The notes beneath the pieces were generated by a model. It saw only the letters and a list, made by a program, of their open reading frames with translations. It was not told the origin of the DNA and ran no database searches. A stretch of DNA of 34,700 bases from Paramuribaculum sp. (GTDB lineage Bacteria > Bacteroidota > Bacteroidia > Bacteroidales > Muribaculaceae), in NCBI GenBank assembly GCA_029052015.1, contig JAIDJW010000125.1, forward strand, positions 1 to 34,700, written 5' to 3'. This document shows positions 23,267-31,766 of this stretch, one piece after another; the stretch's first letter is position 1, and each line of letters opens with the position of its first letter. A program made the translations under genes and the position numbers.

Positions 23267-24195
23267 TGGGACCGAGAACAAAGGGCTATTTGATTGGTGC
23301 GGCGGCCGCTGCCACATACGGACTGAATCCTTTGTTCGCCCTGCCGCTGTATGGCGCCGGGATGACAGCTGACTCAGTACTTTTCTTCAGGTATCTGATG
23401 GCGATTCCGCTGTTGGCTGTCATGATAAAGATGCGTGGACGCAGTTTCGGTGTGAGCGGCAAACAGATTGCCGTGCTCGCTGTGCTCGGCGTACTTCTTG
23501 CCATTTCGTCGCTGACTCTGTTCCTTTCATATACATATATGGATGCGGGCATCGCGAGCACAATGCTTTTTGTCTACCCGATAATGGTCGCAGTAATAAT
23601 GGCTGGAGTTTTCAGAGAAAAAGTATCAGCGATAACTGTTTTGTGCATAGCTATGGCCTTGTCGGGTATCGGGTTTTTGTACAAGAATTCAGATGGAGCG
23701 ACATTAAGCTTTGTCGGTACGATGCTTGTAATGGCATCAGCTCTGAGCTATGCGATTTATATTGTTGCCGTAAATAAAACATCTATAAGGCAGGTGCCGA
23801 CCCTCGTCGTGACATTTTATATGTTGCTGTTCGGAGTGGTACTATTCGCCGTGCGTCTTGTTGCTGCCGGTTCAATACCTATGCCCGACAGCGCACACTG
23901 GCATCTGTGGGGATGCGTGCTTGGGCTCGCGGTGTTTCCCACTGTGGTATCTTTTGTATGCACCACAGCGGCCATCAAATATATCGGATCGACTCCTACT
24001 GCGATTCTCGGAGCGCTTGAGCCAATGACAGCCGTATTGATAGGAGTATGCGTGTTCGGAGAGACTCTGACACTTCGCGACATTGTCGGTTTGCTCATGA
24101 TTTTGTGTGCGGTCACAGCTGTAATCGCCGCACCTAAGATGGGCTACAGGCTAAACTATATCCGCAGAATGTTTCCCCGGATAAAAAGAAAATAA
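23266..24195 (+). CDS. EamA (drug/metabolite transporter) family permease
   Basis: Membrane protein of 309 residues with ten predicted hydrophobic segments in two EamA repeats. Early segments are YLIGAAAAATYGLNPLFALPLYGAG and LFFRYLMAIPLLAVMIKMRG. The second repeat includes SALSYAIYIVAVNKTSIRQVPTL, and SFVCTTAAIKYIGSTPTAILGALEPMTAVLIGVCVFGETLTLRD carries the conserved EP motif. EamA proteins move small metabolites or amino-acid-like compounds. The substrate is unknown, though its place directly after ddl suggests a product or precursor of that pathway. Start chosen at 23266 because it overlaps the ddl stop; the reading from 23245 would add seven residues inside ddl. Confidence 0.9.
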   Translation: MGPRTKGYLIGAAAAATYGLNPLFALPLYGAGMTADSVLFFRYLMAIPLLAVMIKMRGRSFGVSGKQIAVLAVLGVLLAISSLTLFLSYTYMDAGIASTMLFVYPIMVAVIMAGVFREKVSAITVLCIAMALSGIGFLYKNSDGATLSFVGTMLVMASALSYAIYIVAVNKTSIRQVPTLVVTFYMLLFGVVLFAVRLVAAGSIPMPDSAHWHLWGCVLGLAVFPTVVSFVCTTAAIKYIGSTPTAILGALEPMTAVLIGVCVFGETLTLRDIVGLLMILCAVTAVIAAPKMGYRLNYIRRMFPRIKRK

Positions 24196-24208
24196 AACAG
24201 AATAATAT

Positions 24209-25177
24209 ATGGGATGTTTTAGCAAATTCTTCAACAAAGAGAAAAAAGCGACGCTTGACCGCGGACTTTCTGCAACCAAGCAGGGGGTTCTGTCCAAAAT
24301 AGCACGTGCCATAGCAGGTAAAAAAAAGGTCGATGATGATTTTCTTGATGACCTCGAAGAGATTTTGATTACCTCCGATGTGGGTGTTGATACGACGCTT
24401 GCCATAATAGACAGGCTTAATGCCCGAGTGAAACGTGATGGCTATGTTGGTACTGATGAGTTGAACTCGCTACTTGCCGAAGAGACTCAGGCGCTACTGG
24501 CAGATAGCGATGACAGCGTGTCCGCTCCAGACTTCACTCTGCCTGAAGGCCATCGCCGTCCTTACGTCATAATGGTGGTGGGAGTGAATGGTGCGGGAAA
24601 AACAACAACCATAGGCAAGCTCGCGTCTCAGTACCGCAACGCCGGCTATAAGGTCATGCTCGGGGCGGCTGATACATTTCGTGCTGCAGCGATTGAGCAG
24701 CTTGAAGAGTGGGCTAAGAGAGCGGATGTGCCTATCGTAAAGCAGAAAATAGGGGCTGACCCCGCTTCGGTGGCGTTTGACACTCTGAAAAGCGCTACCG
24801 CAAAGGGAGACATAGATGTTGTTATCATAGACACAGCAGGGCGTCTGCATAATAAGAAAGCATTGATGGACGAGCTAACGAAAATCCGCAATGTGATGTC
24901 TAAGGTTGTGCCTGACACTCCTGACGAGGTGCTATTGGTGCTTGACGGCAGCACGGGTCAGAATGCTTATGAGCAGGCACGCCAGTTTGCGGCAGCGACA
25001 AAGGTGACCGGACTTGTTATAACTAAACTTGACGGCACTGCCAAAGGTGGAGTAGTTATCGGCATAAGTCACGCCATGAGTATTCCCGTGCGGTATATCG
25101 GTCTCGGAGAGGGAATAGATGATCTTCAGGTATTCCGTAAGGACGAGTTTGTTAAATCACTCTTCGGTCAGGACTGA
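24209..25177 (+). CDS. ftsY: Signal recognition particle receptor FtsY
   Basis: SRP-type GTPase that receives ribosome-nascent-chain-SRP complexes at the membrane. At 322 residues it is a short form with no acidic A domain: the N domain occupies about 1-105 and the G domain about 106-322. Motifs are the P-loop GVNGAGKTTT (125-134), DTFRAAAIEQLEEWAKR (G2/insertion box), VIIDTAGRLHNKKALMDEL (G3), TKLDGTAKGGVVIG (G4/closing loop) and YIGLGEGIDDLQVF (G5). FtsY is told apart from Ffh by this length and lack of an M domain. It is 13 bases after the EamA gene and overlaps rimO by one base. Confidence 0.96.
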   Translation: MGCFSKFFNKEKKATLDRGLSATKQGVLSKIARAIAGKKKVDDDFLDDLEEILITSDVGVDTTLAIIDRLNARVKRDGYVGTDELNSLLAEETQALLADSDDSVSAPDFTLPEGHRRPYVIMVVGVNGAGKTTTIGKLASQYRNAGYKVMLGAADTFRAAAIEQLEEWAKRADVPIVKQKIGADPASVAFDTLKSATAKGDIDVVIIDTAGRLHNKKALMDELTKIRNVMSKVVPDTPDEVLLVLDGSTGQNAYEQARQFAAATKVTGLVITKLDGTAKGGVVIGISHAMSIPVRYIGLGEGIDDLQVFRKDEFVKSLFGQD

Positions 25178-26478
25178 TGAATCGGAAGAAAGTCGATATC
25201 ATAACATTAGGCTGCTCTAAGAATCTGGTTGATTCGGAAAGGCTGATGAAAATGCTTTCCGATGCAGGGCTTGAAACTCGCCATGAACCGGAGACCACAG
25301 CATCAGGCGATATTGTGATTATAAACACCTGCGGATTTATAGGTGATGCCAAAGAGGAGTCTATAAATACCATACTCAGCTATGTTGACAAAAAAACACA
25401 TGGCAAGATTGATTCGCTTTATGTCATGGGGTGCCTGTCACAACGCTATCGTAACGAGCTGCCTCCTGAGATACCGGAAGTTGACGGTTGGTTTGGTAAG
25501 ACAGACTGGAGCGGCATAGTTAAAGAACTGGTTAAGAAACATCCGGCTACCGCGCCGTACGACAGGATTATAACTACTCCGCGACATCATGCGTATCTTA
25601 AAATTGCCGAAGGATGCGACAGATTTTGCGCTTTTTGTGCAATACCGCTGATTACCGGGCGTTATCATTCACGGTCGATAGAGGAGATAGAGAGCGAGGT
25701 GAAGCTTCTGACCGAGCGCGGTGTGAAGGAATTCAACATAATAGCGCAGGACCTGTCCGCTTATGGCAAAGACCTTGCATCCGGCAAAAGTCAGCTTGCT
25801 GAACTCTTGAAGCGGCTTTCTGACATAAGCGGTGTTGAATGGCTTAGGCTTCACTATGCATATCCCGCTGATTTCCCTTACGACATATTACCTGTGATGG
25901 CAGAGCGTGAAAACGTGTGTTCTTATCTGGACATCGCGCTCCAGCATATAAGTGATCCGGTGCTAAAGGCAATGAGACGCCATGTCGGCAAAAAAGAAAC
26001 GTTGGAGTTGCTGGCAAGAGTACGCAGCGAAGTACCGGATATACATATACGCACAACCCTCATGACCGGATTTCCGGGTGAGGGGGAGAAAGAGTTTGAG
26101 GAGCTCATGGAATTTGTGAGGACCCAGCGTTTTGAGCGTATGGGAGCTTTTGCCTATTGCGAGGAAGAGGGTACACACGCAGCTAAATATCTTGAAGATA
26201 GTGTGCCACAAAATGTAAAGCAATCCAGACTTGACCGGCTAATGGCGCTGCAGGAAGAAATATCTCTTGACATTCAGCAAACTAAAGTCGGCAAAACGTT
26301 CAAGGTCATCATCGACAAGGAAGAGGGTGAACATTTTGTCGGAAGAACGCAATGGGACTCTCCGGAGGTAGACCCCGAGGTGCTTGTCGCTAAAGCTCCA
26401 GGAATTAGGAGAGGGGAGTTCTATAACGTAAAAATCACTGAAGCAATGCCTTTTGAGCTAATTGGTGGACTGGAATGA
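25177..26478 (+). CDS. rimO: Ribosomal protein S12 methylthiotransferase
   Basis: RimO methylthiolates an Asp of ribosomal protein S12 using radical SAM chemistry and two [4Fe-4S] clusters. The 433-residue protein has the UPF0004 domain with cluster cysteines in LGCSKNLVDSE (Cys13), INTCGFIGDAKEES and VMGCLSQRY, a radical SAM domain with CDRFCAFC, and a C-terminal TRAM domain (about 365-433, GKTFKVIIDKEEGEHFVGR). LGCSKNLVDSE and the QDLSAYG segment favour RimO over MiaB. It overlaps ftsY by one base (TGATG) and menF by four bases (ATGA). Confidence 0.95.
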   Translation: MNRKKVDIITLGCSKNLVDSERLMKMLSDAGLETRHEPETTASGDIVIINTCGFIGDAKEESINTILSYVDKKTHGKIDSLYVMGCLSQRYRNELPPEIPEVDGWFGKTDWSGIVKELVKKHPATAPYDRIITTPRHHAYLKIAEGCDRFCAFCAIPLITGRYHSRSIEEIESEVKLLTERGVKEFNIIAQDLSAYGKDLASGKSQLAELLKRLSDISGVEWLRLHYAYPADFPYDILPVMAERENVCSYLDIALQHISDPVLKAMRRHVGKKETLELLARVRSEVPDIHIRTTLMTGFPGEGEKEFEELMEFVRTQRFERMGAFAYCEEEGTHAAKYLEDSVPQNVKQSRLDRLMALQEEISLDIQQTKVGKTFKVIIDKEEGEHFVGRTQWDSPEVDPEVLVAKAPGIRRGEFYNVKITEAMPFELIGGLE

Positions 26479-27572
26479 ATAGCAATCTTTTCTCTGAAGC
26501 TCAGACAAAGGCAGTGTCACATTGTCTAAGGCAAAAGATACCGTTTGCATTGTGGTTTGAACCGGGAACAAATGTCGGTCATTTTTTTGCCGCCAAGAGC
26601 ACAGACCTAACAGATGTCAGACTTTTTTGCGCAAAAGAATCCCGGGATTCTTTTGCCGTCAGCTTGTTCGCGCATTCAAATGAATGCCTAATCATCAAGA
26701 GTGAGTATGATGAGACATCGGTAATATCTTTAGCATCCTCACAGAATAAGGAACGGAAAGAGGATATCAGCACGTTGCTGTCCGTGCCCTACGACACCTA
26801 TTCCGAATATGTAGGAGAAACGATATCGTGTCTGAAAAAAAACGGAGGAAAGCTTGTGCTCGGCAGAGTCATTACAAAAGGCGGAGGAGACCCGGTGAAG
26901 GTTGCCGAACTTTACTTCTGTGAGTTTCCGCAGACATTCCGATACATATATTACACTCCACAAACCGGGGTGTGGCTTGGCGCGACTCCTGAAATTCTGA
27001 TGGAGTATGATTTCGGAAAACTTTGTGCACAGTCAATGTCACTTGCCGGAACCAGAACCGCAGGATGCGCTGATGGGTGGGATAAGAAGAACAGTGATGA
27101 ACATGATTTTGTTACACGCCATATACAGAAAGTATTTGAGAAATACGGAAAGAATGTGTATATAAGCCCACGCAGTTCGCTCAAGTTCGGTGAAATCGAG
27201 CATTTATGTGAAATTATATCTGCAACCGATGTAACTAATCCTGGGGCAGTCATTGCAGCACTTTCTCCTACTCCCGCTGTGTGTGGCACTATGCCAGACT
27301 CTGCTGAAATCATCGCTGAGCTCGAACCGTTTGACAGAGAATGCTACGGAGGATGGCTTGGCATAAAAAGAGAAAACAGTCTTCGCACTTTTGTGAACTT
27401 AAGGTGTGCGAAAGCTATAGAGAAAGACGGCAAGGGATATGAATATCTTGTTTTCGCCGGGGGCGGAATAACAGCCGATTCTGTTGTAGGACAGGAATGG
27501 GAAGAAACCCGCAAAAAGTCAGAGCCGCTCCTGAAATGCATTGATAAAACACATTATGAAGAATACCGATAA
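26475..27572 (+). CDS. menF: Isochorismate synthase (menaquinone step 1)
   Basis: Chorismate-utilising enzyme that isomerises chorismate to isochorismate for menaquinone. The 365-residue protein carries the C-terminal chorismate-binding domain: LGRVITKGGGDP, WLGATPEILMEYDFGKLCAQSMSLAGTR, DEHDFVTRHIQ, LSPTPAVCGTM, and FDRECYGGWLGIKR with FVFAGGGI-like residues (VFAGGGITADSVVGQEWEE). Isochorismate synthase rather than anthranilate or salicylate synthase is inferred from the SLAGTR and PTPAVCG motifs and from the men genes 9 kb upstream. It is separated from them by about ten genes. Its coding end overlaps the following SGNH gene by 17 bases and its start overlaps rimO by 4. Confidence 0.9.
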   Translation: MNSNLFSEAQTKAVSHCLRQKIPFALWFEPGTNVGHFFAAKSTDLTDVRLFCAKESRDSFAVSLFAHSNECLIIKSEYDETSVISLASSQNKERKEDISTLLSVPYDTYSEYVGETISCLKKNGGKLVLGRVITKGGGDPVKVAELYFCEFPQTFRYIYYTPQTGVWLGATPEILMEYDFGKLCAQSMSLAGTRTAGCADGWDKKNSDEHDFVTRHIQKVFEKYGKNVYISPRSSLKFGEIEHLCEIISATDVTNPGAVIAALSPTPAVCGTMPDSAEIIAELEPFDRECYGGWLGIKRENSLRTFVNLRCAKAIEKDGKGYEYLVFAGGGITADSVVGQEWEETRKKSEPLLKCIDKTHYEEYR

Positions 27573-28965
27573 AGAAAAAAAGGGACACGCCGCGCTGATT
27601 GTCATTATTGCCGTTGCAATTGTGGCAGGAGTGTCACTGTTACCGCTTGAAAAGCTGTCAGACGGCATTGTCGGCGATTTCAGTCTGGTGTCCGATATAA
27701 TTCATGATTCTCTCAAAACAGAAGTCGAAGATGAAGACCCGAAAGTAGAGATAGATCCGGAGCTGGCACAAATGATGAAAGCCGATACTGTTGCTTCCGG
27801 CAATATCGTAATGTCAGACAGTGTGTCGGAATGTATCCCGGACAGCATTCCGCCAGCAGTAATTGTGGAGCGTACTGAATCGGGAATATTGCCAATCGAG
27901 GATTACACCACTGATGGCAAAGGAGCCTATAGGCTCAGGCAGGCAATAGCTTCTGGACGTTTTGCCAGAATTGCGATTGTCGGTGACAGCTATATCGAGG
28001 GAGATATTTTCAGTCAGAATGTGCGCGAAAAACTTCAAAGTCTGTACGGAGGAGCTGGTGTCGGGTATGTCAATATGTATTCGGAGTTTCCGGGGTTCAG
28101 AAGATCTGTGAAGCAGAGCGGAAAAGGTTGGACTGCACATATTGCCGGCAAAAAAGGGACATCAAGAGAGTATCTTGGTCTTAGTGAGAGTTATTTTACT
28201 GTGGAAGGAAACGCCTGGTCACAATATAAGGGGACTCAGTCACTTGCCCACCTGAGCGAGTGGGATGTCTCACGTTTTCTTTTCGTAGCGTCTGCTTCAG
28301 CCAATATCACTGCAAGCATTAACGGTGTCGCCACTGCCTATCCCGTGTCGGCATCTGACTCCGTGCAGGAAATAAGAATTGTAACTCCTGCCACCTCTGA
28401 TTTTAAGGTAAGTGTGAATTCATCAGCGGTAAAGGGACTCGGTGTATGGCTTGATTCCTCAGCGGGTGTGGGAGTAGACTGTATGTCCTCTCGAGGTTTT
28501 TCCGGTCTGACTCTGGCCAGCATCAGTGAGGAACTATGCTCACAGATGCGAGCCTTTGTGAATTATGACCTCATAATTCTTGAGTTCGGAATCAACGCAA
28601 TGGCTCCGAATCAGAAAAAATTCACTGTTTATTCCTCAAAAATGGCGGAAGTGGTGGAGCACGTCAGAAAATGCTATCCGGAATCCGATATTCTGCTTAT
28701 GGGCATTGGAGACAGAGGACAGAAAAGGAGCGGTGTTGTGAAATCCATGAATTCTGTTCCATATATGATTGATGCTCAACGCCAGACTGCAAGAAAAACA
28801 AGATGTCTATTCTGGGATACACGAGCGGCAATGGGAGGTGAGGATGCCATTGTTGACTGGGCAAATAGCGGCAGAGCCAACAAAGATTATATTCATCTTA
28901 CCCACAAAGGAGGTGAAGTGCTTGCGGAAGAATTTGTCAATGCCCTAAAACTACAGCTGCAATGA
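27556..28965 (+). CDS. SGNH/GDSL-family hydrolase, membrane-anchored
   Basis: Protein of 469 residues. Residues 11-31 form a single hydrophobic anchor (HAALIVIIAVAIVAGVSLLP), followed by an acidic linker to about 105. The SGNH catalytic motifs are IVGDSYIEGD (Ser145), the Asn in LEFGINAM, and DYIHLTHKG near the end (Asp444 and His447). Between them is a beta-rich stretch (about 220-310) that may be a carbohydrate-binding insert. This layout matches periplasmic O-acyl transfer or esterase partners of MBOAT proteins. It precedes a second SGNH gene with an ATGA overlap and the MBOAT gene. A TTG at 27541 is an alternative start. The substrate is not known. Confidence 0.85.
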   Translation: MKNTDKEKKGHAALIVIIAVAIVAGVSLLPLEKLSDGIVGDFSLVSDIIHDSLKTEVEDEDPKVEIDPELAQMMKADTVASGNIVMSDSVSECIPDSIPPAVIVERTESGILPIEDYTTDGKGAYRLRQAIASGRFARIAIVGDSYIEGDIFSQNVREKLQSLYGGAGVGYVNMYSEFPGFRRSVKQSGKGWTAHIAGKKGTSREYLGLSESYFTVEGNAWSQYKGTQSLAHLSEWDVSRFLFVASASANITASINGVATAYPVSASDSVQEIRIVTPATSDFKVSVNSSAVKGLGVWLDSSAGVGVDCMSSRGFSGLTLASISEELCSQMRAFVNYDLIILEFGINAMAPNQKKFTVYSSKMAEVVEHVRKCYPESDILLMGIGDRGQKRSGVVKSMNSVPYMIDAQRQTARKTRCLFWDTRAAMGGEDAIVDWANSGRANKDYIHLTHKGGEVLAEEFVNALKLQLQ

Positions 28966-30245
28966 ATGGACGACTGATAATGTCACTGCTTGCGGCTATA
29001 TATTCGGTGGGCGTTTTAGCTCAATCGGCAGACACCACAGATATGGATATTCGTGAGAATCCCATTATTCTTTTCGACAATGGGAATATCGACGAAGAAA
29101 GTGTGCCTACATACATCAACCGCAAAGCTAATCATATTACTTACAACGGCGCTGACTGGAGCGCGCTTAGAGAGGCGATTGCCAATTCTTCACAATCACC
29201 GGTATCCGTTATACATATTGGCGATAGTCACATTCAGGCAGAAATCGGCACATCGGTTATCAGAGAAATGCTCCAGCTCGATTTTGGCAACGGGGGCAGG
29301 GGACTCCTCTCACCACTAAGACTTTCAGGCACAAATCAACCGCATGACTACGGATTTGAAAGCGGAAGTTCTTGGAGCATCGAGAAGATAATGAAAGCAC
29401 CCTGGACCAATCTCATGGGATTTAACGGCACTTCGCTGACATTGAGAGGCAATCGCGGAAACATACGGTTGTCTACAGCCGAAAATGACGAAAGCTATAA
29501 TCCGTTCAGTTCCGTAAATATATTTTATACCGGAAATCTTGTGGTGACCGGAGTAAGCGATGAATACGGAATGCCGCTTGAATATTCGGTGAGCCACCAG
29601 AACGGTGTAGCGCAGATACAACTGGCGAAACCAATCAGCAAGATTGACATATCTTTGGAAAGCAAGGGCTCTCTCACAATTTTTTGTGCGTCTGTCTCCA
29701 ACAATCGTCCGGGAATCATATATCATGCCATAGGCAACAATGGAGCTACTTACGCAACATACAACCGTATCGGCACGACAGCACAAGGTATATCTCATCT
29801 GAAACCGAATCTTGTTATCATATCCTTGGGCACCAATGAGGCATTCGGCAAGCTAGATCTTATGTCTTTTCGCAGTAGCATGGACAGACTGATAAAATCA
29901 GTGATGGAACACAATCCGCAGTCCGAAATACTTCTTGTCACACCCATGGAATGTGAAAGGAGTAGTGTGTACAGAGTTGGACGCGGCAAACGTCGCAGAA
30001 GGGTACGTACATACGCGGTCAACCAAAATATCCTGCCTATTAGAAATGAGATTCTGAGATACGGACGCGAGAATCACATCGCGGTTTACGACTGGTATTC
30101 GGTTGCAGGTGGCGCCGGTGCATCAGGCCGGTGGTTTAATGACAAGCTTTTCGGAGGCGACCGGATACATCACACCGCATCAGGCTACAGGCTTGGCGGT
30201 AAATTGCTTTACGAGGCATTGATAAAGGCACTAACTGAGAAATAA
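28962..30245 (+). CDS. Secreted SGNH/GDSL-family hydrolase
   Basis: Protein of 427 residues with a signal peptide (cleavage after LAQ, residues 1-21). The SGNH set is complete: HIGDSHIQAEI (Ser89), GNNGATYATY for the Asn/Gly block, SLGTNEAFG, and DRIHHTASGY (Asp400, His403). It differs from the preceding protein in length and sequence but shares the overall plan, including a central beta-rich insert, so the two are likely diverged duplicates or a functional pair. In systems like AlgJ/AlgX with AlgI, or PatB with PatA, such proteins transfer acetyl to a polysaccharide or peptidoglycan in the periplasm. Which polymer is acylated here is unknown. The gene overlaps its predecessor by 4 bases and abuts the MBOAT gene. 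Confidence 0.85.
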   Translation: MNGRLIMSLLAAIYSVGVLAQSADTTDMDIRENPIILFDNGNIDEESVPTYINRKANHITYNGADWSALREAIANSSQSPVSVIHIGDSHIQAEIGTSVIREMLQLDFGNGGRGLLSPLRLSGTNQPHDYGFESGSSWSIEKIMKAPWTNLMGFNGTSLTLRGNRGNIRLSTAENDESYNPFSSVNIFYTGNLVVTGVSDEYGMPLEYSVSHQNGVAQIQLAKPISKIDISLESKGSLTIFCASVSNNRPGIIYHAIGNNGATYATYNRIGTTAQGISHLKPNLVIISLGTNEAFGKLDLMSFRSSMDRLIKSVMEHNPQSEILLVTPMECERSSVYRVGRGKRRRRVRTYAVNQNILPIRNEILRYGRENHIAVYDWYSVAGGAGASGRWFNDKLFGGDRIHHTASGYRLGGKLLYEALIKALTEK

Positions 30246-31766
30246 ATGAATCAAATGGCATTAGACAACATATTACATATATTTGACAGCTTTGACACTG
30301 AAAAAATATTGAAGGTGCTCCAGCATGATGCTGCCAATCCTTTGCTCTTTAACACCGGTCTTTTCCTGTTGTTGTTTACAGGATTCATCGTCATCTACAG
30401 GATTCTGAGAAAATGCAGGTGGCTGAAACTTGTATTTGTAATATTGTTCTCGCTCTATTTTTACTATAAATCGTCGGCAGAATATTGTTTTATTCTTATT
30501 GGAGTTTGTGTGAGCGACTATGTGCTGGGCATTCTTCTCGGACGTGCGTCCCGAAACTGGATACGGAGATTAATCGTGGGAATCAATGTTGTAATAAACG
30601 TTGGAATGCTCGTGTATTTTAAATATTTTAATCTGTTGATTGAAACAGTCTCTTCTTTTGGATATATCAAATTTGACCCTCTTGATATTGTTCTGCCGGC
30701 AGGTATATCTTTCTTTACATTCAGGTCTATAAGTTATATTGTGGATATATACCGGCGTGAAATTGAGCCTTGCACCGATTTTCTCGCATATACTTTCTAT
30801 CTCACATTCTTCCCTCCGCTGCTCGCAGGTCCTGTTGTCAGAGCTAAGGATATGCTGCCACAGGTGAAAATGAATCCGGTTGCGTCAAGAGCAATGGTGA
30901 GCGAAGGGCTTTTTCTCATCATGGCCGGGCTGGTGAAAAAGGTGATAGTCGCAGACTATATCAGCCAGAATTTTGTGGACCGAGTGTTTGACAACCCTTC
31001 ACTCTATAGCGGATTTGAGAATCTACTCGGCATATATGGATTTGCGATACAGTTATACTGCGATTTTTCGGGCTATAGCGACATGGCGATAGGCATCGCG
31101 CTTTTGCTTGGGTATCGGTTTCTGGATAATTTCCGGTCTCCGTTCAAGTCGCAGAGCCCTACAGAGTTCTGGCGCAGATGGCACATATCTCTTTCATCCT
31201 GGCTGAGAGACTATGTTTATATCCCTCTGGGAGGAAACCGCTGCTCTCGCACACGAAGAAATTTCAATCAGATGAACACCATGCTTATAGGCGGTCTATG
31301 GCATGGTGCATCGTGGATGTACCTGATATGGGGAGGTTTGCAGGGGCTATTCCTTATCGGACATAAAGAGATTAAAGGTAAGATTAATCCGGCAGGGGAG
31401 AAAAGACAGGTGAGCCGATGGAGAGCAGTAGGAAATATATTCCTGACATTCAATCTGATTGCATTCAGCTTCGTGTTTTTCAGGGCACGGTCGCTTGAGG
31501 CTGTACTAGACATGGGCACTCAGATATTCAATGATTTCCATATCTCTGTAGCACCCCAGTTTATCGAAGGATATCTGCTCATCGTCATTGCTATGGCTGC
31601 TGCATATCTGCTGCATTTTGCTCCGGAGAAATGGACGGCAAAGCTAAAGAGCGTCTATGGCGCTATGCCGCTGGTGATTCAGGCGATTGTGTTGGCGATA
31701 ATTATCCTTATCGTAATTCAGGTCAGAGGCAGCGATATTGTGCCCTTTATCTATCTCCAGTACTAA
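30246..31766 (+). CDS. MBOAT family membrane O-acyltransferase (AlgI-like)
   Basis: Integral membrane protein of 506 residues of the membrane-bound O-acyltransferase family (PF03062). Many hydrophobic segments surround the diagnostic motifs: FFTFRSISYIVDIYR, FFPPLLAGPVVRAKDMLPQ, IQLYCDFSGYSDMAIGIALLLG, FKSQSPTEFWRRWHISLSSWLRDYVYIPLGGNR, and the catalytic His353 in GGLWHGASW. It would move acetyl (or another acyl group) across the membrane for the two SGNH proteins encoded immediately upstream with no gap. AlgI, DltB and PatA are the closest functional models; AlgI-like is my best placement. The gene ends the plus-strand run and overlaps convergent nrdG by 4 bases. Confidence 0.94.
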   Translation: MNQMALDNILHIFDSFDTEKILKVLQHDAANPLLFNTGLFLLLFTGFIVIYRILRKCRWLKLVFVILFSLYFYYKSSAEYCFILIGVCVSDYVLGILLGRASRNWIRRLIVGINVVINVGMLVYFKYFNLLIETVSSFGYIKFDPLDIVLPAGISFFTFRSISYIVDIYRREIEPCTDFLAYTFYLTFFPPLLAGPVVRAKDMLPQVKMNPVASRAMVSEGLFLIMAGLVKKVIVADYISQNFVDRVFDNPSLYSGFENLLGIYGFAIQLYCDFSGYSDMAIGIALLLGYRFLDNFRSPFKSQSPTEFWRRWHISLSSWLRDYVYIPLGGNRCSRTRRNFNQMNTMLIGGLWHGASWMYLIWGGLQGLFLIGHKEIKGKINPAGEKRQVSRWRAVGNIFLTFNLIAFSFVFFRARSLEAVLDMGTQIFNDFHISVAPQFIEGYLLIVIAMAAAYLLHFAPEKWTAKLKSVYGAMPLVIQAIVLAIIILIVIQVRGSDIVPFIYLQY

